Part shown: positions 35,301-50,300 of the stretch, one piece after another
Layout of the letters: every line of letters begins with the position of its first letter
Numbering within the stretch: the stretch's first letter is position 1
DNA from: Membranipora membranacea
Taxonomy: Eukaryota; Bryozoa; Gymnolaemata; Cheilostomatida; Membraniporidae
Length of the DNA stretch: 64,000 nucleotides
Direction of reading: 5' to 3'
Assembly: GCA_914767715.1 (NCBI GenBank)
Contig: OU612067.1
Location: 7,624,001 to 7,688,000, forward strand
Notes under the pieces: generated by a model
What the model was told of the DNA's origin: nothing
Databases searched by the model: none
What the model saw: the letters and a program-made list of their open reading frames with translations, nothing else
Translations under genes and position numbers: made by a program

Positions 35301-38300
35301 ACTCACGCTCTACTCGACATGCACTACCAGAACCTCAAGGACTCCGTCACTGCAGCAGGTTATTTCAGAAATGGTGTGCTGCTTTGCTTTTCACTTACAA
35401 TAATAACCAATCTTGCATGTTGATAGCCTTCCCATAATACAATAATTTATGCGATCCCACTATATATATAAACATGAATATGGATATGAATTTATTGCAT
35501 TGTGGGATGCAATGCTACCTCACTCTTTCCCGCACTTGATTTGATTTGAATTGCACCTCCAATACTGGCTCAATAGAAACTTTTCCGCTAAAACTGATTC
35601 AATAGATTTCGGTAGATAAATTTTAATTAAGAATGAAACACAATTATTTCCACAGCACCAATAATGCTACCTTGCCTAATTTGCATGCGATCATTAAAAT
35701 AATAATTTCGGGCATTTGCTAACTGCATGCGGATTAATACAGATCTGTGCTGCCGGATGAGTGTATTTGTTTCGTGTTTGTTTGGCTTGAACCTCTCATA
35801 AGTCAGATTGTAACAGCCTATTACAATGTAGAGTTTACTTCATGCTTATATGTTTTGGCTAGCTCTGGAACCGGAGCTCTTGGAACTGATATAGTGTGAT
35901 AAACCCTCAATAAACTTCACACTGATAGGTGAAAATTGATCAACCAACTGCCACGTGACAGAGTAACATATATTTATCAGCTTTTATGTTTATTATTCTA
36001 TTTCTCTTATGATATAATTATAGAAGGAGCAGCAGACTATGAGGAAGCCAGACAGATGGAGTTTAGACGAGCTGTAGAAGACTTACTACCAGCCCTGCTT
36101 CTAATGCTCGGATCCTTCACTGAGTTTGTCAGGTACGCAACTCAACAGGGTATAGCCCGGGGGAGGGGGGGGGGTCGTGCTAGGGGTTAGAATTTTGGGG
36201 GGGGGAGCTCAGACTCGGATAATCACAGCCTTTGGAGCATTGAAGGAAATAAGTACACTAGGTTAAATTTTATTTGATGTATATGTGACATTTGATCGTC
36301 GCATCTAATATTAACTTTTAATCATTGGATTATCTAATACATTTTTGACGTCTGTTCAGGCCAATGGATAACACACGCTCAACTGTTATAGATTGGCTAG
36401 AAATTAGAGGATAGAACTTTCCTGCCCAGCATCTCCTTTCTCTTCTTAAATATTCCTGCTAATAAGGGGCATATGAATTCTTTGATGCCCACTGCTTGTA
36501 AAAGGCGTTATCTCATGTTTTGATAATTTCAACTAATCTCATAATTACAAGAGAAATAATTTCCTTGAGATTTAGTAAAATGCCAGATCTTTAGCCGCAG
36601 TTGTGGGCAGTATGAAGGTTTGGTATTTTGTTATCTTGTATCGTTCTGTTACAGATCGAGCCTGTTACACCAGGTGACAGCAGATGAGCAGAGATCCCAC
36701 TCAGCCTTCGCTCAGCTCCTCACGTTATCGTCTGCTCCTGATGATATGTTCAATATATTCATCATACAACCAAAAGAGCTCAACGCTGTCATCAGAAAGT
36801 GGAAATCTGATACATTCTGGCAGTATCCTTCACTGGGTGGCTGGGTGAGTCTCTCTATCACACTGTCACAGTTCCATGATTGCTGAATAGCTTACAAGTA
36901 AATCCAAAATTTTGGTTTGGTCTAATACATGATGTCGATCGAGTCTGTGACATCCCTTCCCCTCAACCTCTCTCACTTGATGACTTACCTTGACTTCCAA
37001 TCAACGCTATATCAGAAACAAAGATTGGAAGCGATGACATTGGAGTTGGAGAAATGAGACCATGGTGAATTAATTGCCTTAGCCAACTTTGAGTGTCAGA
37101 AAAGTACATTTGACGATTTGGTACACTCTGTATATCTTATCTACAGCGTAACTTTGCTAACATGGAGAGCCCGAGTGAGGGATTTGCTAATGCTGTCATA
37201 CAGGCTCACTGCTCTACACTCAGTGATACTAGTGATGGTGGATGGTCTACTGTACTACCTCTCAGACATCTACATATGAGCCTAGTGGCTATCACTACCG
37301 ATATATCAAAGTATGTCGATGTAAAGTATGTACACTGTAATCTGTTAATTTCAACACAAAGATATCTCTTCACTGATGTCTCTTCTTTCATATGCTACTA
37401 AGTATGTTCTTGAAGCTGTTATCGATAACTTGAGCTCAGCACACACTGTCATTATGTCTTTTCCCTCCCAAAACATTCACACTGCAAGGATAGAAAACAC
37501 CGCTTTGAAACAATATCTTTTCAAGGGCAAGTCCACGAGATTTTTCATGACAATCTACCTTACCATAGTTATATATTCAAAGAGTTACTATCAAATCATT
37601 TGATTATGCTAACACTGTAAGTTGCGTTCACACAGATGGTTTCCAGCTATGAACTCATCTGATGAATTAACTCGCACTCTGCTGCCTCTGATGTTTGACG
37701 GCAGCATCGCTACGACATCAGCTGCTGACGCTACAGCCTGCCTAAACCAGGTCATAGGTCAAGTCAAGGTCAGTGTTAACCCTATATCTGTAACTCAACC
37801 CGTGAATATAGAGCAACAGTCATCACAATTAAATCAAGTTTGACCCAGTTTGCCGCATTCTGGTTACAGCTACCTACACTTTTATTAACCAGCCCGCTTA
37901 ACTAGTCCTGAGAGAGATTTCACTTTGCATATTTAGTGTCAACATGTCAAGACTATTTCTGATAACCCAAAAACCTAAGTATCCTTACCAACATTACTTT
38001 TCACATCACGTTGCCTGCATGTTTCACAGTTATGGGTAAAACCAGCCACGGTTTTCTTTTTGACTGACAAAACCAACACTCCAAACTAACCAATATTATA
38101 CTGCATCACACAAACATACAATACAACCACAACAACAAAATACATGCAACACTATACACTATTTAACAGGTGAAGGAGGAGAAGTATAGTTACATGATGA
38201 GGAGATGGCACTCTATAATGTTAGGATTACCTGAGCTCTCTAGCTCACTAAGTGTAGATACTAACACTCAGATAGTACAAGTATTCTCATTCTTCATACA

Positions 38301-41300
38301 ATCATGTCTAGAAGATAATCAGATAGGACAACTCCTCAATAACTTCTACAACAACAAAGCTGGTATGTTATTCACTACCTAAACGATGTCTACTATAACC
38401 TTGTTTAGATCAAGTTTGGGTTTGCTCCCCTTCCACTGATAAGGCGAGTTTCCTATGGCTGATCAGTAAGGTGTAAAGCTGCGTTTACATGTGAGACAAA
38501 TCGGCTAATAATAACAACTCCGACACGGGTCACCGATTTGATTGACCGTGTAAACAGTTAATCTGTGTTTAAATCGGTGTTTAAATCTGTATTGTTCAAA
38601 ATCATTCACTTGTGACAATGTCACAAGTGAACGACAGATCTTAACGATTATGAATGGCTCAGCCAATAAATGAGTATAAGTAATGATGATCATTATATTT
38701 CTCTCACCCTTTCCTTGTCTTTAGCAGCAACTTGTACAGCTGTTATAGCAGTTATTGCTGCTGCTGCTATTATAACATCTTCATCAGATGATGAATCATA
38801 CTATACTACTACTAATAATCTTACTATACATGACTCTCTGTCAGTCTCAGTCTGCAGGGGCACAACAGTAGCCTTTCAGTTAGTTAGTTAGTTAAATCTT
38901 TTAGTAGCCTTTCAACTAGGGAGACTAGTGAAGGAGTCTCCAGTCTCCACTCTCCAGCTATGAATTACTAACTAGTTACTAGCTAATACTACTACTGAAT
39001 AAACCAACTAGTTGTCTTACTAGCCAATCAGAGACAAGTTGAGTTGCAAGTTTGTGTTGAAATCGGTTAGGCATGAACAGTGTGTAAATAGCATATCGTT
39101 GACATGTTGACAGACAACGATTATAGAGCAGATTCATAATCTGTGTCGGAGTTGTTATTATTAGCCGATTTGTCGCACATGTAAACGCAGCTTAACTATT
39201 TTGAATGCAGGCAAACTGTTCTAAACATGGCTTTTCCATATTCTGTAACTTGATTTTGCTCTTTCCCACTTATGAATGGTTTTTCAATGGTCCTTTTCAT
39301 TGTTCATGAAATTTATTAATCAGCCTTATCTTGTTCCCATTTATATAGCTAGGCCAAAGTCATGATTAGGCCAGGTGTCACAAATCAAAATGTACTTTAA
39401 CCATACCATACCGTATCGTAAAATTTTACTTTTGAAGACTAGTATGTTATGTATTTTCTGTTGGTAGAATTCTCTGACCTGTTGCTGGTGACTGGTATGC
39501 CCGGCTGTGCTGATATTATGAGTATAAACAGAGTACTGAAGATATTCACTAAACTTATCTCACTGGCAGACGCTAACGCAGATAACCCAAACTCTCATCT
39601 ACTCAAATCACTAAACAAACTGTCCTCAATCAGTCAGCAGGTATGATACATATATGTATAAATACTCATATATTATTTAAGTATTTATATTTATTTAAAG
39701 TATATACATTTTTATGGTTAGATATTGGGTTTATCGATATTACTCATTGTGCCATTCCCATGTAAGGCGTGTAGCATGGGTGTTGATGTGTGTTGAACGT
39801 CTAATGGAACTCTGCGGAAATGGTTTTGGTTGCAGAGAACGCATATTTAGAGGAATCATTAATGTTCATAAAATAGGTATCTTTCTTTTCAATTATAAAT
39901 TTGTTAATGGTAGTATGTTGTTACTTTTCTTCTCATTCCAGTAGAGAAGATAACTACTTGTGTTTTTACAAGAAAACATTCCAAAGCTTTCTAATTTATC
40001 AAATATCTGAGCTCATGATTATTTGGTTTCTATCTCAGGTGTTATGTGAGTGGTTACAGCGTATAATAATGGCCACACCTGGACAGACGGACCCGACTAA
40101 CGCAGCTCCTGACATCGAGGGACAGGTCGATAAGAATGCCTTCCTACTTCACACCATCGCCGCTTATATGGTCAAAGACAACAGGTTAGTTCATCCTAAT
40201 GGAGATAAACTACGGTCACTGACTGTACAACATAAGATTTTACCAAACAATATGTATTTTTTGAGGAACCTGTGGAGCAATTGTTTCCACTCGCATGTCA
40301 AGTACAATCATTACCTGTTTCACCTGGCCTATGGCATGCCTGTGTCTCCTCATCTGTTCAGTTTTATATTAATAAATTTTATTCTTCTAGCTTGATTGAA
40401 AAAGAAGTACCCAAGGCTATCCTGCAGTCACTTATAACGGTCGCTACGGGGGTGCTCCATCAGACCCACAATGCTCAAGGATTTCAGGAACTCATGCTGA
40501 TAATGTCCACTCTAGCTAAGGCAGGAGGTAATATGTGATAAAAATCTTGTATCAATTATATTTATAACAGAGACTATAGATATAGTCTAGATATATCTAT
40601 AGTCTCTGTTTATAATGTATGCTGAGTTATCAAACATATAAAACGATTATTTTGAAGATTTATTTGGTTTATTTCTGAAATCTAATCAATTCTCAATGAG
40701 TTCAAGTCTTGGGAGGTGTCTCAGACATATGGCCTTATATTGATCGTTTCCTAAAGATATTCATAGAAACTAAATATTTAAGTTGTGGATTTTTATGTTG
40801 AAATCTTATCACAGCTTTCTATGGACTGTATTTAATATTCAAAGTTTCTGTTGTTTTTTATAGAGGTATTGAGCCTGTTCCGTGCGATCATACAGTGGTT
40901 AGATAGCTGTATACCGTACATGACGACTGACTCGGGCTCTGATGAGACGGCGATAAGTAAACATAGTCTATATGTGGAGCTGGCCTCGTGTCTACTCTCA
41001 TATATCAATGATGTACTCACCATCATCAAGGGAAAGTAAGTACTCAGCTTATCCATTTCATCCGCTTCATTCAAAACTCAGGGGACCACCAAAATTTGTC
41101 CTAATTGACATTTGGCTGAAGGAACCAGTTTTTTGTGTGAATTTACAGGAGTACCATATATTGTGCTAGAAAAAAATTCATTGTAATAATAGGCAAAAGC
41201 ATGACATGATCCGGGGAAAGAAAAATCAATTATAAATAATCAATGGACAATCCCATAAATCATGGTATATCTCCTACTACAATGCTGAGAGCAGCATCCA

Positions 41301-44300
41301 TGCATTAAACTAATATGCACTGATGTATAAAAGGTGATTTCGGTTTTTCACAATGGGTCGGCGGTACCAGGAGATATTTTGATGCATCATAATAGATATA
41401 ATCTAAAATGACATCAAAGTAAACTATGTATTGAACCAAACCTTCAGACTTTTCTAAACCAAATTTTTCAGTCAAAATGAAAAAAATTATCTACTAATTA
41501 TTCTGTTGAAAACACAAAAAATATCTTTTGATTATACCATAAAAATATCAAATAACTAATCATCTTACCATGTCGTTGTAATTACAATAACATCTATCAA
41601 TTTCAAAATGTTTTTTTACAGAGGAGTTGATATTCATGATGAGGGTATAGGCGGAGGTAGGTTATGGTTAGACGACTTCACCTCGGCCTTTAACTTACTG
41701 ACTGCTGATGAAGAAGACGATGTTGAGGCTTCTGATTTGCCCACTGCATCAGCCAATGAGAGATCAGCTGAGGAGGGAAGATTAGATGATCTTCTGTGTA
41801 CTTTCACTGAAACTCAACGTGACTTCAGACAACAGCACTGGTATGTAATGACTGTTACTCATTACAGTATATACAACTATGTCCGACACAAGTGACCTCT
41901 CTGACAAGTCCTGGTGTCCGACACATGTGATCTCTCTGACAGGTGCTGGTATTGTGATCCTAAACTGATAAATCTGATGTCTGTCTGTCATGGACATTTA
42001 GGCGGACAAGGCGGAAATTATCCACTTTAGTTTTATTCCAGAACAATACGTGAGTCTGGAATCACTGAAGTTTCCTTATCTTTTATACTCCAAACGCTAA
42101 GCTGTCAAGTTTTGTATCTTCCGTCAGTATCAACTTTGTTATATTGAGTGTATGGTTGTAGGTATCACTGTTACACATGTAAGATGACTGATGGAGTAGG
42201 TGTTTGTTCTGTATGTGTCAAAGTCTGTCACAAGGATCACGATGTCTCCTACGCCAAACACGGTATGTTACATCTCCCAGCCTCTTGCTAGGATTCTTGT
42301 TACCTACCAGATTGAGAATGGTTATTCAGTAGAAGTGTGTGGTTGCAGCACTTGACATTTTTACCTATTGCGCCAGCATAAAGAAGGTAGAGTGTGGAGT
42401 CACTGCTTGTTTGAGCGTTCCTACTCTTTTATCACATGGTGTGGAAAGTATGATATTGTTATCATATTATGGCACCGTTGCGTCTCTCCTCCCTGGACGC
42501 CATCGCTGCAGCAATCAGATATCGGATAATTAAATGTTTATTTTGAACATTTACAGGAAGTTTTTTCTGTGACTGTGGTGAGAAGGGAGAGAGTCATTGC
42601 AAATCTCTGAAGAAGAGAACGACTACTGGTAAGAAACTCAAACAGACTACACTAGTACCTACAGGAGCATCCACCAGTGTACAGGTAAGTGTCGGGCAGT
42701 CAGTATTTATATCAATGTAAAGATAAACCACTAGAATTTTTCGTTTCACTCTGATCAATCGTACAAATCATATGGAGTTTAAAGTGTACCCGAATGAGTG
42801 ATGAATTACAATACTACTCTGATACAGTCGTTTTCATGTGTTACATGTTCAAACAGTTGAGGAATCTCTTAAGCACACATATCTATTGCTCTACCTCAAG
42901 GAATATGTGTGTGAATTTGTTCTGTATAGGAAATTAGAAAGTACATTGTGTATTTATGATGCATTTATTCATATCACCATCGCTTATTACAGAGAGCCAG
43001 ACCAAGTGCTAGTAAGATGATGAAAGCTGCTGCTAGTCTGCGACAGAGAGTAAGTCTCTCTTCACTTCTCACCTACAGTAAGGAGGATGTACTTACTGTC
43101 GTAGAACAGGTAGGTGCAGGTTTACTGTCATCACTCATGGTGACACATCGTGACAGTGAATGTTGCAGGATCTTGAGCAGAAAATATTATCTGGAGTTGA
43201 GTTTTGCCAGTTTTTGGTTTTATATTAAGTGATAAAAGGCAAACTGTCCTCCTGCAAATACTTTTCTTCTCTGGGTAACTGAATTCTGAAGGAACGTAGT
43301 CCTCAGAGCTCCAACTTTTCCTGTACGTGGTACATTCACAAAATTCAAAACTGCTTCAAATATCAACTGAAACTCCATAAATTGCTTCTTAGTAAAGAAT
43401 CTAATTATTGTTGGCTTATATAATATGTCTGATTGTTCGTACAAACCATCTTATTATTCTATACCTCTATCCTCTCACTACAGGAGAGTCTGAATCAGAT
43501 TATCTCCCGACTACTGAAGACATTAGACCCTGAGTACCTGACAAGGTATAGAGAAGCTATGCCTCAAAGAGCTGCCAGCAGAGTCAGCAAACTACTAGAG
43601 GATCTCTCTAACAGCGAGAAAACATGTGATAGCAGTGATAATCTCATGGTGAGTCTATCTGTTGGTGTGCTGCAGATATCTTGGAGGAGAGGGCTTTTAC
43701 TGTGATTCCCCTCTAATTAATAAAAAATTATTCGAAACAATAGGTTTGAAAAACAATGTTCAATGTCTATGATGAATGTCAAAACTCACGTTGGTACACC
43801 ATCTACAGTCACTTCCCTTAAAGCCAGTGAGGTGCTCTTACTTCTGCTCACTGCTGGAGCTCTGATTAATCTTCCCTCCTTACAAGGGCAGACAACTTCA
43901 TGAAGTGAGGTCAAAATGCTATTATTTTTTATGAATAAGCAGCTGCATTGTAATGTATTTAGACATTTATGTTGAATTTGATTTTGCCTTTATAGATGCC
44001 ACATGCGCTTCCTTTGGAGGGAACTTTTGATAATGTGAAGCCATCATTCAGTGGAGATCAGGGAACGACCATTAAACAGCTGATCAACAGTCACATGATC
44101 CGCAGACACATAATGTGTAAGGTTATAAGTTCAGGTCAGTTCAGAACTTTATCATACGCTCCTATTGCTGAGGTTTGATGCAGTAATTTCTGGTCTTAAA
44201 ATGTTACATAAACCTACCCTTTTACTCTATTCGGCTTAATCCAATAAGGCTCTTAAATTTAAATCAGGTTTTGGTTTAATATGACCCGCAAAGTGACCTG

Positions 44301-47300
44301 TCAAATAACTGGCCCCCTGATTACTTCCAAGATGATTCAGTTCTCTTCGTAACTTTTAACTTTTTACTAATCATGACATGATGGCTTATTTATGACTATA
44401 TGAAATGTGTATTTATTTATGACAGGTGGCAAAGGACCTCTCCTAGCTGTCGCCAATGACAAGGGGAAGATAACTATACTATCAAATCTATCCAGAAATA
44501 TAGAGCACAAGAGAAGAGCCACTATCACAGTACGTACTAACTCCTCTGATAGGTTAAATTCTTATGTATTTCATGAAGTTGAGGTGATCTGCAAAGACAT
44601 TCAGACACAAAACTGTGGTCTGTTACAACTCATTTGACTTCTTACTAAATATTTTGGATGTTGTACTCCGATTTTTTTATGTTTTGTGCGTGCCGTTGAT
44701 AAATTTTAAAATTATAAAGGAATTTACAACATGCTATAATTGTTGTAATATTTAATTTTACCTGCAAACTTGCATACTTAATCCGGTTGGGTAAGTGACA
44801 TGAGTTATCCCCCAGGATCAGATATATCGACTTTAGTTTATCCTCAGTTTTCTATCATTGTTGGCCTGTTTCCCAGGCTAATCGATCATCAGTTTATCCA
44901 TGGCCGTTTTCTATCTGTTTCACAGAGAACACACAGCCAGACTGTACCGTTCACTATACTCTCTATGTCAGCTAACCCTATAGAGGAGGATCTTATCGCC
45001 GTGTCGGGGCTCAAGGAGTGCCACGTACTCAGTCTAACACCTACTGGTGCTGTGGCTAACACTACTATACTACAGCCAGCTCTCGATATGGGTATGTCCT
45101 GTCTCTTCAGAAGATGACTCTTTAGACTTGATTAACTGCTTGACTAACGGTATTAACTTAAAAATAATTAAAGCATGCACCATAGCAAATGTGTGCAGTT
45201 TATCCCACCGCTACTTGGATTATGGCATCTTGTTAAATCCAGTTATGGTCAATATACTGATATACTGGCTGCCCAATGGCTAGAAATATACACAAACTGA
45301 CAAAGGCTAATATGACGATATCTCAAATATGTTTGAAAAGAAGAAAGAAGGACAGCAAGATCATTTGTCTTTCAATATCATCATTGTTACTCCTCATTCT
45401 TGAGTAAACACCTTCCATTGTGTGAACTGTTAAAAGGCTTGAAATTTTGTACCATTTCTTTTACGCTTCTTCTGACTGTTTTGATTTTTAGGTAATTTCA
45501 TAGTGAAGACACATTGGATACCTGGAGACAGCTCTAGTTTAGCTATAGTCACCGCTGACTTCATCAAAATATATAGTCTGAGTGTGGATGTTATAAGTCC
45601 TAAATACTATTACCTGCTGCCCGCTGGAAAGGTAGGCGATGTCTCAAAGAGATTGTACAATGGCATTGAGACTAGACTATTAGCATTAGCATGTGTATCT
45701 CTGATCGTTAGAGTCAATTAGTAGGAGTACCTAACACTTGCCTGCCTCTAATAAATGAAATTAACCTCGGGCTGTTTACACCATTTTCCTTTTGATTCTA
45801 AGTCAATTATTTGACTCTCTATCGATAAGAAAAATACACGCAATAGTATATCAGGGTAGTGTAGTGGTTAGGATTCGAGCTTCTCAATCTGAGAGTTGCA
45901 GCTTTGAACCCTGGTCACTACCCATGCTGCTAAAGGAGGTGAGCTCTCCGATCGATGGCCTAACTTGCACAGCCTTACTTTGTGCTAGGGTGCGCTAATT
46001 AAATGAGTTGTATCATGTATCATTGATCTTATGTAAGCATATTCTCATTGGCCCTGAAAGGGGCACTGAATAGCAAATAAAGTGAATATTATTTTATTAT
46101 TATTTATTTATCACGTCATCAGTGCAAAGAGATTGACCTACCAATAATGTATTTTTATTAAACTATTATGTATGCAAATATGATATGTTCTCAGTGAGAC
46201 ATTTGATGTGTTTTTTTACCTGCGGCGGTTCTGTGAAGGCTCACATAAATGTATTTTTTGTATGATATGACAGGTTAGAGATGTGACATTCTGTCTGGAT
46301 AAGGATACAGGACTGATCACCATACTGGTGATGTCATCGAGTGGACACGTGTACACACAGACACTGAACGATGAGAGCCAGGCAGTACATGGATCCTTCT
46401 ATATAACTAACGCTCTCGAGATCGACCATCCTGACATCACCGCACAGGTAAGTGTCAATTAATTAAAGGAAATGATTATATTTTTAATAATATTATATAC
46501 ATAATTATATACATAATTAGTATATTATATAAATTAATTATTAGTATATATACATATATTATTAATTATACAATTATATAACCTCGGATGGTTTTTGTTA
46601 CCAACTCACTGGAGTGTCACTCTGACTGTCTTCTTTCACAACGTATTAGAGGATTATAGTGTATATAATAATCTACATCAGGAATCTTTGTTGACACGTT
46701 GACTGGCTGTTGTAAGGTCATGAGAAATATTTGTACTGAACTGACCTAACAAATTTGGATCGATCGATGTATATGAGATCAATAAAGATAATCCTATAGA
46801 TAGTATAGACTTGGCATTTTCTCGCTGTATTATAGGCAGTGCGTGTGGTACTCGGAGGTGGGGCGTCTATATATTACTCACATGCTCTGAGTCTATTGAT
46901 GATGAGTTTCACACAAGGTCAGACATACGCCTCGTCACTCAACCCTCAAACTATCACTGTGTCCACAACCAACAAGATCACATTCACTAAAGGGTAAGTC
47001 TCATTATTATGAGGTTGTCCCCCCTGTCTATCTATTATTGGCACTGTTATCTCAAGGTAAGGCAACTTCATATGTAAGAAATTCAGTGTTAAGTCAAAAC
47101 GTACCGTAAACATGATTATATTAAATTATTACGTCCATTGTGATTAAGTCCATGAAACCATAATTTTGGAGACTTTTGGTGCTAGGCTGTATCATGAAGA
47201 TGGATGAAAAATTGTTTCTCATATTTGCTCACTATTTGCAAACCTGAATCACGAGGGTTGGATGAGATTCTAAGGAGATACAACATTAAGAATCAAATTT

Positions 47301-50300
47301 GTGAGTGTGGAAATTTCTTAGATATTTTCCAACTTGACTTTGGTGCAAGGATTCATGGTTGTGTTCTCTTGTTTATAGGAAAGGAAACAGCAGCACTCAG
47401 CCTATGGTCCAGTGGTCTGAGGTGTACGGGCATCCAGGTCTGATATTCTGTATAACTCAGGCTACAAATAACCCTCTAGCCTTATATATTAAACCTGATA
47501 ATATCAGCATTCAGGAGATCAGACCCACGCCCCTCCTCAATAACGGTAAAACTAATGGAGCTGGGTCTAAAAGCAGCAAAGTACTGGATTACGAAGCTGT
47601 TAGAATATTGAATTCAACCAATAAGGTTAGTAATTAAGATTTCATTATCTGTTAATCTTCGCATGGTCAGATTTGATCATTTCAACAGCCGTTGTGAAAT
47701 TTACACTAAGCTTGATGTTTTGTCACAAAAGTAAAGTGTTTTTCGGGAATAGGAACTCTCCCGTGCTTTTGATATTAATAAAATTTCCCTATTTGTAGAA
47801 TTAAATTTCTTTATATATATTTTTAATTGTATTCTTTTTATTCATAGATGTGTAGTATTTATTTGTTTTGTTTTTTGTAATCTAGGCTCAGACACATGTA
47901 CTGCTGATATGTGAAGATGGCGGACTGAAGATTGTGACAGCCAACGAAGCTAAAGTGGATCTCTGGATTCAGTCGTCTCTAAATCCCAGCAGTCCATTTG
48001 CTTCTCAAAAACCGCCAAAAAAATCTGTACAGAGCAAATCAGGTATTAATTCCTATATATGATGAGACCATCCAATTCCAAATTGTTGACTGTGACGAAT
48101 GTGTTAACAACCTTAGTTGGTCGGGAACATTTTGTTTCCGCTGTCTATCATGGATCGTTCAGCCTAGATCTGCGGAACAGTGTTAGATTAACTGATGATA
48201 TCACTTAGAACGGTTGGCTGATCCGTACTATGTTGCGATGTGTCACGCAGAGACCTAAGTCACGTTTTCGCCCCGTTCTCTGACACTAATATGTCCTTAA
48301 TCCAGATGTTGTTGTCCAGGATCGTGACGATTTGTCCAACAAACATAGCGATGACTGCATACGCATCAGGCTGTTGTCCGAAAGATATGCTAATCGATAG
48401 TTTCTGTCTTGAAAACATACCACTGTCAAAGTTCCAGGTCTGACACTGGTCTGAATACAGTTTGTTTTCCATTAATAAGTTCAGGCAGTTTGTGGATCAA
48501 GGTTATAGAAGGAGATTTGTATCACCAGTATTCAGGACATTTCCATTGGACTTGTGTGTTAGTTTTGCTGAGCTGGAAAAAAGATCCAATTGTATCACCT
48601 TCTTTCATACAAACTATTTCACCATCTCACCCGTTTCTCAGGATAGATAATGACATCAGCTTAATCACCTTACATTTAAAAGAATTCAACTTAGTCATCG
48701 GTTAACAGTTTCTCTGAATGTTTCACAACTCGCCATTTCGCATAAGAGAATTCGCCCCCTCATATTCCACAAGAGGACAACTCCAACTTATTTCAGGAAA
48801 AAAATATCATGTAGAATTCTCTCCTATTTGCATGGTTATATACACCAGGGAGGTCTCAAAATCCCTGTATACACATAATTGTTTAATTGCTTGACAATGT
48901 TTGAATGCAGAGTATGATGATTCCAAATTGGTAGCTCTGATGGATCCAGTGAGATAGTATTCTCAGCTAGACGGGTAAATGGAATGCCGCCATTTTGTAT
49001 TTGCTGTCTATTATTAATCGTTCAGAAAAGATCTGAAGAATAGTGTTAGATTAACTGATAATAGCACTTTGAACGGTTGGCTGATCCGTACTATGTCTTG
49101 ATGTGTTACACGGACACATATGTCACGTTTTCGCAGCTCTATCTGACACTACTTTGTCCTAAATCAAGAGGTTGATGTCCAGGATTATGATAATTTGTCC
49201 AACAGTCATAGCTTAACATCAGATTGTTGTCCAATAAATATATTAATTGATAAATTTTGTCTTGAAAACATACCAATGTGCAGTAAGAGTTCTGTAACTG
49301 GTCTGAATACAGTTTGATTTCCATAAATAAGGTCAGCCAGCGTCAAGATCAAGGTTATAGAAGGGATTGACATTTCCGCTGGGCATGAGTGTTAGTTTCA
49401 CTGAGCTGGAAAAAATTGATTTACACATCTTCAATTGTATCACCTTCATTGATAAAAACTATTTCACCATCTTAAAATATTCTCACCGTTCACGAATAGA
49501 TATTGACATGAGATTAATGATCATATGTGAATATGGAATAGACGCAATTTGTTTTACTCATCAGTCAACAGTCTCTCCCAAAGATTCACAACTTGCCCTG
49601 CCGCGTGAGAGAATTCGGCTCCTCATATTCCACAAGAGGACAACTCCAAATTATGTACTTGCAAATTTTGCAAAATGAATTTCATGTTATAGGTTAATTG
49701 CTTTATAGCAGAGTGTGGTGATTTTTAACGAGCCCCAATGAGTAAAGTTAGCTAGAGTTAGAGTTAGAGTTAGCTGGTTTTGGGGTGACTTAATGTGAGC
49801 TAGCAGTTTTTTTGGCTAGCTGAGATGGAGTTTCTATAAACTAAAGCAAGTGAATGTTACCTTACTTGTTGTGTTAGCTTTCCCTCACTCCTCTACAGTA
49901 TATTATTCTGACTGTGTTTTGTTACAGCTCCCACAGTAAGCGTTCAGCTACCGATAGATTTCTTTGAATCCTGCACTCAGACCAATGATATAGAGTATGG
50001 AGGTAACGATATCCTCGAGATTTACAACAAGAACCTCATCAAACAGAGACTAGCTACCACCAACCAATATATAGCATCAACCAAGGTAATCAGTAATCAG
50101 TCCATAGAAGAGAACAAATGTCTCTCACTTAGATCACAGTACATCCGATATATTGTGATAGTAGGGATAGATATAATGGTAGTGAGACCAATGTTTTTGG
50201 AGTGATAGGGTTTGGGGATGCTGTACAAATTGAGTTGTGGATCTAACAGTGGAGGGCAATACGTCACACCCTGAACTTGATAGCAGAAGCTGTGATATAC

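Noticed and set aside
35936-36190. Open frame ending in an Arg/Gly-rich stretch
   Set aside because: It reads through the true exon 24 into the G-rich intron; the RG tail is an intron artefact.
45850-45915. Possible genuine tRNA gene
   Set aside because: The A and B boxes are tRNA-like, but the arms do not pair as a full cloverleaf and the body recurs at 63087, so it is a SINE.
48260-48472. Minus-strand frame in the duplicated intron repeat
   Set aside because: The equivalent frame in the second copy (49139-49324) is broken and differs, so coding is not supported.
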